A DNA stretch of 64,000 nt from Lucifuga dentata (Eukaryota; Chordata; Actinopteri; Ophidiiformes; Bythitidae): positions 62,001-126,000 of the forward strand of contig VXCM01000050.1 in assembly GCA_014773175.1 (NCBI GenBank), written 5' to 3'. Numbering within the stretch: the stretch's first letter is position 1; every line of letters starts with the position of its first letter. Under the pieces are notes generated by a model that did not search any database, was not told the origin of the DNA, and saw only the letters and a program-made list of their open reading frames with translations. A program made the translations under genes and the position numbers. Shown one piece after another: positions 47,101 to 57,856 of the stretch.

Positions 47101-49803
47101 GGACTTGACCATTCCCTGTTCTAGACTTCTTACAGTTGCCAGGTGAGGTACCCTCCTTCCTGCCCAATTTTTCTTGATCTTCACAGTCTTCTTCGGTGGT
47201 GCTTTCTTCCCCAGACTCTCCCTCACCTGGACTACTGTCTCCTTCTCCTGAGGTTGGTTTCCCTCTGACCCTTTGGAGCTGCCTTGAGATGCCAAGCTGG
47301 AGGAGACTCATTCGGCCAGGAACAGTAGCACTATTCCTATCCCTGGAGACATTCCCTGCAGGGTCTGAGGCCTTCCTCACAAACCCCTGCTCCTCCTCAT
47401 CCTCTTCACTTCCACTGCTAAAGTCAAGCACTCCTCTGGGGATCATTGTTGCATCTCTGTTCTCATTGGATGGTTTGTTATTCAAGGTAGGGGCATCTGT
47501 ATTTGGAGAATCTTCAGATTCCTTTAATAAAACAGCAAAAACAAACAACTTAATTACAACTACATTGGCATAGGTTGTCTACAAAGAAAAAAAATCTAAA
47601 TATTAATACTAATATTAATATGTAAAACAAAAAAAAATATGCCAAAGAATTGTACCAAAAGGTTACAAGTTTGGTAGTTTCTTTGTCCGTTTCTTCATTC
47701 GCTTCAGTGCAGTCCATCATAGGATTCATTGCATATTACCCGAGAGAAGTAATAAGAAAGTATAATCAACATCAACATGGCAGATGCCCTCCATCATGAT
47801 GTAATGTGAAGGAGGAAAAAAACAGGGTCATAAAATTTCCTAAAGTTATGTGAACAGGCCTGTTGGAGCGACCACCAACAGTGATCCTAATCTCAAAAAA
47901 ATTGCCAACTGGAAGAGTTGTCTCTAATTCTGCAGTGCTTGTTCGCATGTGTGTGCCTGCACATTTGCGTGTCTGTACATGCCTTTTTGTGTGAGTGTTA
48001 CAGTACCCCAGTGTATAGTGTATTTTTGTCAGAGTCTGAATGGCCTCAGTGGTGAAGCAGTCCTGTGAAAGGACAGTGTGCTGTACAGCAGAGCTTTTGC
48101 TGGAAACTGTCACAGGATGATAAGAGGCATCACTCTGTAAATAAATAGCTGGAAAGAAGAAGGTACTCTTCAGTGTGGTCTGTTCCCTCCATTAGGACAC
48201 TAGGTAATTATATCCAGCTGTTTGTCACGATATCAGAGAGATGGAGGGAGAGAGAGAGAGAGAAAAAACGCCAAGGCCTAAAGCTACATGCTTCTCTCAA
48301 AAGACAGAAAAAGTGAAATGAGGTTGTATGGGTTGGTTGATTGACAGACAGGAAGGACCCTTGTGAGGTATCCCCTCTTTCACGTGGGAATTGGGGGNGG
48401 GGGGGGGGGGGGTAAATGGGCCGCCTGGGAAAGGAGAGGGAGTGAGAGATGGGAAAGATGAAAAGATGAGTGCCCTATGTTCTGGATCCCTGAGAATGTC
48501 AGAATTACTCACGCTAACTCCCTTCATCTCCTCCTCCTTCTCTTCGCCTGCGCGTATGCTGGTTGTTGTCATCAAGCCGGCCTCCACTTGTCCTTCTCGC
48601 TGAGAAAAAAAACCCATCAAAACAACATTTCAGTGTACATCATCATCCAACAAACAGCCTCATAATCATCCACAACGGAACCTGTTATCTTTTTCTCACA
48701 ATTTCGACATGACATTTGCTCTTGATATTATGCATTTCTCTAAAGTAAAGTGCATTAAGTAAGGCTGAATATGCTTCTTCAATTATTATTCAAAAATGAC
48801 TGCAAAGTTCAGGGGTTTAATGGTCACACTCTTGTGACCATTAAATGATCACATAAGACCGATTTGGATGAAGGAAATCAAATAAAGTAAAAGCACAGGA
48901 GAGTTGTGAGCCCTAGTGGATTGAGTGGGAATATGATTCAGTGGGAGGAGGTGAGTTGAGGCATGTCTTAACAGACAGAAGAGGGACAGTGCCTGCTGTT
49001 CTGACTGAAGGCGAGTCACCAAGAATGGGAGGAACAATGACCATGGTGGTGGCAGTGGAGGCAGGGCAGAATGGCTCTATAGTCTGCTAGCACCACATCC
49101 TCAATCACCGAACCTACAGTAGTAAAAGGCCTTTAGGCTATCTGACCTCTAATATCTTGCGGGTGAGGCATGTCCCTTGGGTCTGCAGCCTGAAGAGATT
49201 CTTGATCCCAAACAGCTCTCCTTTATGTCCATCATCCCCCTGCACTGCCTCAAAGTAGCGCCGGGCACTCTCTTTGCCCACCACTGAACACTGCAACTGC
49301 TGCAAAAATGGGAAAGAACATACAGAAAAATTCTTATCACAGATTCTTTACACAGACATATTTAAACCTAGTCACAATTACAATCATTTTTTTCTAATTT
49401 ATTAGTCCAATGGTAGTATGTGCAATCAGCCTGAGGTATATGTCAGTTCCAGGCAGGCAGACATGTTTTCAAAAGGCCATTAATTCTCCAACATTTAGCC
49501 TCAATATTCATCAGACATAACAAAAATCCTACTCCTGTTCATTTTTCTGTTATTATATGATAAGTAACTCCTCCAATTATCGCCAGAGATATACATTCTG
49601 CAGCAGCCATCTTAGAAAGACTGAGGGAGATTATTTCAGTAGCACAGGATGTGCAGCCTGTGTGCGTTACGTTGTTGTAACGGTCTGGTACCTGTTTGTA
49701 AATTTGTCTGAGGTAGATAATCTCCTCCACAGTCCCCAACGAGATCAGCCTGAGAACAGTCACATCCCTGCACTGGCCAATACGGTATGCCCTGCGGAAG
49801 GAA

Positions 49804-49861
<58 letters not shown>

Positions 49862-52800
49862 CGCACAAATGGTACAAACTGTGGAAATGTGTGTTTGGCT
49901 ATTAGATGTATGACAATAATTAGTGTGAATGAGACAAGCTTAAACAAAAAAAAAAAAAAAANAAAAAAAAAAAAAAAAAAAAAAAAACAGGTTCACTGAA
50001 TGGAATTACTTAAAAACAATGGAAATTCTGTCAATTTGGGCCCATAACCTACCTGTCAATAGCCTGGAGATCACTGGCTGGATTCCAAGTGGGGTCAAAT
50101 AGCACTACGACATTAGCACCTACAAAGTTAAGACCAAGACCGCCAGCCCTGAAGAACAAAGAGCCAATGAATACTAGATTCAAGATTCTGAATGATTATC
50201 AAACAGCAAAAAACAGATGGAATAGAGGAAACTGTAGCAGACACACTACCAAATATTTTGACACACTGTGGCAGTAAGACCTAAAATCTGGTAAGAGGCC
50301 TTAACATCTAAATATACTGTAAGGAATGAGGAAACACTGCTCATCTTATTTATCAGAATATAGCTAAGTGTGACTGGTTGGCAAACTAACATGGTGGAAA
50401 CCAGACAGAGGTTTGTGTGAGGGCAGCTGTTGAAGTCTTTGACAAGCTGGACTCTCTCTTTGGATTTGGTGGTACCGTCCAACCTGCTGTAGTCCAGCCC
50501 CTCTGCTATGCAGTAACTCTCCAGCACATCTAACAGCTGAAAAGTGCACACACAACACACAAATCAATTGTGAAATGTTCAAAAGACACACATTAATTGT
50601 GTAAATACTGGCAAGAACCACTGTAAATCAATGATGTGAATGTATTTGTCATGAAAAATAAGGGGACAAATTAATCTTAATAAAAAATAACCAAATATTC
50701 TTGAGCAAGTATTTTTGGAAATATAGGTAAAATTGGGCAGTAAATGCTCTATAATTTCCTCTAAAAGGGAGCCTGAAAAGATGACCTCATAGTAGCCAGA
50801 AGCCAGGAAATGTTAAGACAGTAGGATAACATTTGTCTCAAGTGAGAGCAGCCATTAGACTCTGCACTGCTGTCAGTTATCTTAAAAACTCTAACAGCTC
50901 TCACTTTTACAACTCCAAGGCTTATCTAATAACCTATGTCCTGAGAAAACAACTGCTCCTGCTATTATTCTTTCTGTAAACAGGTCATCTACCCCAACAA
51001 CCACAACAACAGTAATTAAGAGTGGGTGTTCAAGTTGCTGTGTGCAGGAGGCGCTGAATGAATACAAATGGGTGTAAAGTGCTGAACCCGTGGAGCATAC
51101 TCCAACTCTGACACCATCTAAAATCCCTGTGAGATGACATCAGCATGGCCATCCCGACTTTCCAAGTTTTCCTACCGGAAAACATCTCAGTCTGCTAGTC
51201 ATCCAATGCTCACACAACATGCAGTACATCTCTGGACCACCCATGCACATTTGCAGACACACTAATTCAGATGCTGCGATGCCCCCCCACACACACACAC
51301 ACAAACAAACACACACACACACTTTACCTTAGTCGAGAGGGAAAAGAGAAGTACTTTATCTCTCTTTTGCATATAATATTTCAGCAGCTTCTGCAAAACC
51401 TGAATGGTAAGACAAATAAGTTAGCCCACAATGATTGATTTATTCATTGATTGATTGATTCACTGACTGACTGAAACAATTCTACTTTTTTCAGGCTTAT
51501 AAATAGTAAATATAAGAAAAATGTAATACATGTTACAAAATGTATTTACATTGTAGTACAGCACTGTAAACTAAATTGTAATAGAGCTGCAATGAGAAGG
51601 CAACTAAGCCTTTGTTCCTGTGGCATACCTTCATTTTCCCACTGTACATCGGGTCTGACAGGGCCTCAAATGCTTCATCTTTGCATCTCTGCACAAAGTC
51701 TGGAAACTTTTGGAAAACCTTCCCACAAATGGTGCTCACATACTTTTCCTACAAGAAATAAATAGTGAGACATATTAGTGAGCCCCATCCATCACTGGAA
51801 GATGTGGTATCAGCTTAATGTGGAAGACAGCTTTATACTGTAACTCAAATGAACTATTTTATTACATCAGCTAAAGGACAACAGGATTCTACCTGTTTTT
51901 TGCTGGTGCCTGCGGTGGACTGGAGCAGTGCTACATGGTTGGCAACCTTCCTCAATATGGCCAAGTAACTGAAGTACAGCTCCTTCATTGTCACACCCTC
52001 AGAGTTCTTCTGCAATGAAAGAAATGGCTATTATTTAACATATAGCAACCAGTGAAAGCCAGGACCTGGAAATCAAATTTATCATCTCACTATAATACAA
52101 TAAGCATATAAATTACAAAAGGAAATTAAATGACATGCAGCTGATGCTGAAACTGCAATAAAAGTAAAACTATCATCTTAAAACACAATTATCCCCAAAA
52201 CCTAAGAAAACAGCTTTCACATACATATTCCAAATTCACTTAGAATCAAATCTGAATCTCAATACATAATGCACTTAACACAAGCACACAGTGCTACCCA
52301 AGCAGCGAACTGACGTTGTAGCAGCAGTGCCTGCGGGTGTGTCCGCTTTGACAATCACATTTCTCTGAAGACCTCAGCAGCAACATCACGTCGTCGGTGT
52401 CCAGCACTGTCTGATACACTGTCTGCTGAAAGTCTGTTAGGGAGCAATACACCACCTACAGGAAAAAACAGGGTCTTTCTTTAGGAAAGGTTTTTTAGAA
52501 ATTAAAGGTGGAGATCCCCACTTGAATATTATTAAAATATGTTGATACAAGTTGATGGTGAATGTTGAGTTTCCTCTTGGAGAATGAAGAGCCATGCAAA
52601 TGATAACATCTGATTCTACTCTACCAATCCTACCCTGTCATTCTTCTTTGGCAGCTGTTCTTTGATGAGACTTTTAGTCCTCCTGAGAAACCAGTGGGAA
52701 ATCTTTCTTGCCAGGGCTCTGACAGTCTTCCTCCCTGAAGCCAGTGCACGTTTGGTTGCACTGTATTTCTGCCCTGTTTCAATCGGATCTGAAAACTTAT

Positions 52801-54964
52801 TCTTGAAATGTCCTAAGCTGCCGAGACATCCAGGAACAGCCCTGTACAGAAAAGAAAACATTATAATTTATAAACCCCAAATTTGAAAGCAAATTTGAAT
52901 GAATCTGTTTTCAAAAAAAAGTTANACATTATAATTTATAAACCCCAAATTTGAAAGCAAATTTGAATGAATCTGTTTTCAAAAAAAAGTTGCAAAAAAA
53001 AAAGTTACTTATCACCAAAGCTGCACATAAACACAGATACGCAAGCATGCCATGGCAGAGGTAGAGNGGGGGAGAGAGAGAGAGAGAGAGAGATCTTGCA
53101 TAGTGTACAGTATCTGTCTGTCTCTCTGTCTCGCCTGAGTTCCATTCTAAGGAAATTAGTTGAATTCGCTGTGAGATTTTACAGGACCTGAGCAATTCAC
53201 TCATCGTAGAATTAGACCGAATAAACTATGTGCACCTGCTTATCACATCACTTCTGTACCAGTGAACAACATTTTTGGGTAAATGTGTGATTGACCTATC
53301 TAATTTCATAGATATCACAATGTAAAAGTCTGCAAACCTACCAGTCCATGACACACCACAGCTCCTCAAGCTTGTTCTGTAAGATGGTACCAGTGAGGCC
53401 AATTCTGACCTGTTTAAGTGAAAATACAGTAGAAAGCAGAAGCTAAATGCAAAGTTAGAAAGAGTATTTCTTTTTTAGCAACTTATACACATAGTAAGAT
53501 AACTACTAGCAATGTTTGATTGACGGCTACATTATGGTGGTAACACAATTTAAAACATTTTTAATTCAGTGAAAATGAGGTTCCAGTGCAGCATACTGTA
53601 TGTTATACAAAACAAATACAATACTTAAAAATACTTTATACCAGATGGAGTGACAAAAACACAAGCTATCATTTTAGCTCAACAAAACAGCAAAACCACA
53701 AACAAAAACAAACAACAACAGAAACTGTCATTTGTTCAGTCCACTGCACATACAGAAGTAAAAAACCTTGTATCAAACAAGATACCACATACTTTTACAC
53801 CCATATTAGGTATTGCATATATACGTATATAGAAAGTAAGTAAAAAAAAAAATCATACAACACACTGTAGGTCTTGATGCAGACTCATCCTTTCATAAAT
53901 AAAAACATATTGAGGATGCAAATGGCAAAATATGTATGTAATCTTAAATGTACTGTGGGTGTTTGGATCAAGTGAGAGAAAATGGTGCATCACTTCTCCA
54001 CAAAATCTACACAGACTCACACACACTAATAAGATGACACAAAGACATAAAAGTCACAATCTCTCTGACCTGACAGCTCAGCTCTTTCATGGCCTGAGTG
54101 ATTTGAGAGTTTGGATTTTTTATCTTGTGAGCCTCATCCACAATCACAGCAGACCAGTTTATGCTGCAGGGAGAGTGGGGGATTATTTAGTTACAAATAT
54201 AAACCAGTGAAATCTTAGAACAGTGATTAAGTGTGCTGTAGTGATGGACACAAATCTATCATACATTTAACAAAATGATATTCAGTATACAGTTCAGCAC
54301 ACATGTTGTTCATGGTACTCATTGTTTGTGTGTGTTTAGCATGGATCTTATACCAACCTGTTGAATTGGTCCAGACAAAGGCGAAGGGTCTCGTAAGTAG
54401 TGAGAGCAACTTCAACGCGGCCCTTTCTGACGCGAGCCAGTTCCTCCTCTTTCCTCAGCCCATGGACCACCACACACTGGAAGTGACCCCATGTGTCCAG
54501 TTCATCCTTCCAGTTATAAAGCAATGACAGTGGAGCCACAATCAGGAAAAGCTAGAACAGAGCACAGACATACACAGTGATTATTAATGTAGGTTTTCTA
54601 AACTATATTGCAATATTGTTGTCTGGACCAAAATACATGCAAACTGCCAAAAAGTTAAACTTCTGACAAATCTTTCAGCACAAGAAGGGCAGTAATATAT
54701 TAATAATTTGATTTACAATATTTTTTAAAGAAGGGCAGATGGAATTTTTTTTATTAAAGCTCCATTTTTTTCGCCTCTCAAGACATTTTATGATTCTTGA
54801 TGTCAGCAGCATATCTCTACTTACTTTGTTGGGTTTATTCTGCTTGGAGGACGTCTGACTCAGTAGAAACTGAGGCTTGTTGTTCTCGATGTCCTCCCAT
54901 GTGCCTGTCTTATGCAGTACAGCAGCAAGAAAGCCAATGACCTAGATGATAAGATGACAGGTAA

Positions 54965-55021
<57 letters not shown>

Positions 55022-55875
55022 GAATAAATACACAAAATACAGCAGATAATATACTCCATACCTGTACAGTCTTTCCCAGACCCATGTCGTCTCCAAGAAT
55101 ACAACCTCTGGAACGGACATAGTGGTGGTGAATAAACCTGATCCCTTCTCTCTGATAATCCCTCAGGTATCTGTTAATGGTATAGGGGACTTTCTCTCCA
55201 CAGGCACCACCCAGAGTGGAGGTCAGCTCCAAGGGCACACAGACTCTGGGGTGTGTGACACTGCAAGGAAACACTGGTTTCTCCTGAGTAAAGCAGTTCA
55301 AACCTGGTCTCATGAGTTTGGAGACAGGTACAGCCTTCTCCTCCTCCTCTCCAACGCCATCTTCATCATGACCAGTAAAGACCAACCATGCTGTGCTATC
55401 ATTACTATGAGAGGTGGTGGTCAGTCTGCGGATGGTGGCTTCTCTCAGGGTAGTACCATCTCTGGGGTTAGGAGCCAGACAACTGTCACCTTCACGCCAT
55501 GCTGCTGTGTAACAATGTTAAAATGGACATTTGATGAGTTTACTGCAACGTAGATTTCAACCAAACAGCCAAACAATGCTTAAAGGTACCAAACAGCATG
55601 GCTAGTATGTGACGAACTTCATATTCCAGTCAAAATTAATTTCAATTTTGGACTAGTTTGTGGGCTTTTGGTACAGCAAAAATCTCCAAATATTTCCGGA
55701 AATGTATTTCTATCAAACGAAAAACACTGCGGCCTCTAATACATACCGAATATATTGTATCTTGCATCACTCGACAAATTATCAGAGTTAACAATAGCTA
55801 TTAGTCGACACACTGGGAAACCATAGCAAAAATCACACATTTTTTACCTTTTGCACCAGCCGAAGTTGAAGCCAT
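42162..55875 (-). CDS. ercc6l2: ERCC6L2-type SNF2 family DNA translocase (20 exons, complete)
   Basis: ERCC6L2 is a SNF2/Rad54-like ATPase acting in DNA repair and double-strand-break end joining; human loss causes bone marrow failure. Exons in order: 55848-55875, 55062-55504, 54825-54941, 54358-54551, 54070-54163, 53342-53409, 52634-52841, 52315-52455, 51893-52009, 51629-51748, 51328-51399, 50391-50536, 50053-50148, 49692-49791, 49147-49299, 48513-48599, 46447-47521, 46197-46351, 44621-44778, 42162-43473. They sum to 4884 nt, 1627 aa plus stop, with all phases agreeing. Domains: Tudor-like region (about 11-60), motif [10 protein letters not shown] (147-155), DEAH (270-273), motif III GLTGT (296-300), motif V AGGLGLN (584-590), motif VI RAYRIGQ (615-621), an acidic disordered middle (729-1086) and a C-terminal helical (HEBO-like) block followed by KDFWDILNE and NEKFLWKK near the end. 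The start at 55873-55875 gives MASTSAGAK and is in frame with exon 2. Confidence 0.95.
44101..44153. repeat. (TG)n microsatellite
   Basis: About 26 uninterrupted TG units within the ercc6l2 intron before the last exon. It creates long spurious Cys/Val and Thr/His ORFs. Confidence 0.95.
46447..47521 (-). CDS. ercc6l2: ercc6l2 exon 17: long acidic, Ser-rich linker exon
   Basis: A 1075-nt exon encoding about 358 residues between the helicase core and the C-terminal block. The composition is Glu/Asp/Ser/Lys rich with runs such as [10 protein letters not shown] and [15 protein letters not shown], typical of disordered phospho-acceptor linkers (CK2-like sites). The only stretch I can align to mammals is [13 protein letters not shown] (human has a similar LTLLQCGFSK). 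It joins, after one base of phase, to [12 protein letters not shown] in exon 18. Confidence 0.9.
49797..49860. repeat. (GAAA)n microsatellite at ercc6l2 exon 14 acceptor
   Basis: About 13 GAAA units plus GGAA variants. On the minus strand this is (CTTT)n ending CTTCCTTCCGCAG, directly at the acceptor of the exon that encodes RAYRIGQ. Confidence 0.9.
52858..52992. other. Assembly artefact: 67-bp direct duplication around N 52925
   Basis: 52858-52924 is repeated after the N, in the ercc6l2 intron upstream of exon 7. No exon is affected. Confidence 0.88.
54970..55017. repeat. (GA)n microsatellite within the 120-bp ercc6l2 intron 2
   Basis: An uninterrupted GA run on the plus strand, CT on the gene strand, filling nearly half of the intron between exons 2 and 3. 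Confidence 0.9.
55062..55504 (-). CDS. ercc6l2: ercc6l2 exon 2: Tudor-like region and ATPase motif I
   Basis: This exon supplies residues 10-157. It opens with [15 protein letters not shown], matching the Tudor-like start of vertebrate ERCC6L2, passes through a poorly conserved stretch, and ends with [14 protein letters not shown] and the ATP-binding GDDMGLGKT. Its acceptor is a tandem NAGNAG, so the exon can begin at 55504 or 55501. The following intron (54942-55061) is only 120 bp and half of it is a CT repeat. Confidence 0.92.
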
Positions 55876-56160
55876 CAGGATACATGGTAAGTTGATTTCT
55901 CTCTGTGGAGAAAAATCAGCTTCGCCTCTTGCTAGCTTAGTTAGCTTAGCTGGCTAACCTTTACAAAGTAGAATAACACCACAAATTCCATAATTTCTCA
56001 TTAGTAAACGTGAACGGTAAACGTAACTATTGTTAGGCACGTCATCCTGGAAAGACTGTTCATAATTTATCTTCCGTATGTTCAATTTTCTTCCATAAAA
56101 AAACACACACACAGATGGAGACACAGCAGAGCCCAGCAGCTCCGCAGTTTTCTGAATGTT
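55876..56160 (-). promoter_or_regulatory. ercc6l2: Probable ercc6l2 5' UTR and promoter region
   Basis: Exon 1 carries only 28 coding bases, so the 5' UTR and core promoter lie just to its right. I see no TATA box at a clear distance. An out-of-frame upstream ATG at about 55883-55885 overlaps the main start (ATGTATCCTGATGGC) and would compete with it if included in the mRNA. The transcription start cannot be read, so the right boundary is approximate. Confidence 0.4.
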
Positions 56161-56557
56161 TACCTATTTTCACGTCCAGTACCGCACTTTCCAAATTTTA
56201 ATGGACTTTAAATATATGATTAAAAATTCGTGTAATAAAAAATTACGAGTCATAATAACATGTCGTTTGTAAATTTGCCATATTTCTTCGACTTATATGG
56301 CAGTTTTGTTTTTAATCACTGTCTGTAAATTGTGTTGAAAGTGTCACATACATTAGCCAAGGGATAAACATTGATAAATAATTATTATTTACTTCTAGAA
56401 ATTTTATGACAGTAGTATCAGATGAGTTTACATTTTCAGGTGAAGATATATTAATATTCATTTATGTTTACGGATCATTTTAAATGTGCCAATCAAGTGT
56501 TCAGACATTAGTGTCATTGTTAGACAGTTTTTTCATAAACACTCAATGCTCTGGTTC

Positions 56558-57127
56558 AGAAATAACTCTATGCAAGTACCAATAAATTATTAAATTCATT
56601 ATCATCATGAAATCTTATTTCACAGCAACACTTTTATTTCATAATGCCCCTTTATTTATCTCTTTTTTTTATTTCATAACACCATTTTTATTTCATAATA
56701 AAACTTTTATTTCATAATGCTTTGATTTCACAAAAATTCGTTTCGACGTCGTTTTCGGAGACGGGAAGCTTCGCTTGAGGTTAATTGCAGGGAGCAGCCC
56801 TCCGCTGACCGGTCATCATAGGCTATTCAGCCCCGATAATAACAGTTAATTGTAATTAACACTACACATAAACCAAACAAAACAATATTTTAACTTAAGA
56901 TAGAAAGTTTGTGTTGTTTCAAATGTAAATGAACGAATATTAGAATTTGACACCTGATTTGTGTGTTAGAGAGCGAGAGAGAGAGAGAGAGATTATTATT
57001 ATATTATTATATAAATATTGTATGCACATTTATCTTTGGTTTGTTTTTATTTCACATTTGCTTTGGCAATGTAAACGTATATGCCGATAAAGCCCCACTG
57101 AACTGAAAAAAAAATTGAATTGAGAGC

Positions 57128-57163
<36 letters not shown>

Positions 57164-57631
57164 AAACCAATTTTTAATTCACCATTATTTTAATAGCCGA
57201 CCATATATTTAAATTATAAGCAGCTACTTTCTCGCATGAAAAAACTTAATTTGGTGACACCTTAATAGTTGGAGTAGAAAGTTTTAGACTTGTAGTTGAG
57301 TTTGTCTGCCTTTGCTGATTACTGGAACCTGGAACAGCCAATCAGCGTAAAGCCACGCCCACTGGTCTTGAAATCTCGTAGGAAATCTCGCCATGAAATG
57401 TGATATTATGATAAACTGCTTTGTGAAATAAAAGAGAGACTTTTGAAAAAACGGGGCATTGTGAAATAAAAGTGTTATTATGAAATAAAAATGGTGTCAT
57501 GAAAATAAAACAGACATTTAATAACGGGGCATTATGAAATAAAAGTGTTATGAAATGAGATTTCATGATAAAAATGATTTATGGAATTATTTCATAATTT
57601 ATTGGTACTTTTGCATAAAGTTATTTATTTC
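56558..57631. mobile_element. 1.07-kb element with about 200-bp terminal inverted repeats
   Basis: The left arm (56558 to about 56750) and right arm (about 57395 to 57631) are reverse complements over most of their length. Both carry the outer block GTACCAATAAATTAT, the block TCATGAAATCT, and several subrepeats of TTTTATTTCATAA. The 650-bp centre has two GA microsatellites (about 56971-56992 and 57130-57160) and no ORF. This structure suggests a non-autonomous DNA transposon. I do not recognise the family, and no clear target-site duplication is visible. It starts about 680 bp upstream of the ercc6l2 start codon. Confidence 0.65.
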
Positions 57632-57830
57632 ATAATATCAGTTTTATATATTTAATTTTGGCACGTTTGGCTTTCCATACAAAGGAACCCAGGAGCACCA
57701 CTGGTCAAGAGCATGAAGTCTTGACAGAAGAGAGAAGGAGAATTGACTTAGTAAACACATTTAAAAGACCTGAGAGTGGGTGGGCTATGAAAATACAAAA
57801 ACAGATATTTTCTGTCCTCTATCAGATGGC

Positions 57831-57856
57831 CAACCTTAAAGTTAACTTTAAGGTTG
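57831..57856. repeat. 26-bp perfect palindrome
   Basis: CAACCTTAAAGTT is followed directly by its reverse complement AACTTTAAGGTTG with no spacer. No obvious repeat family surrounds it. Confidence 0.7.
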
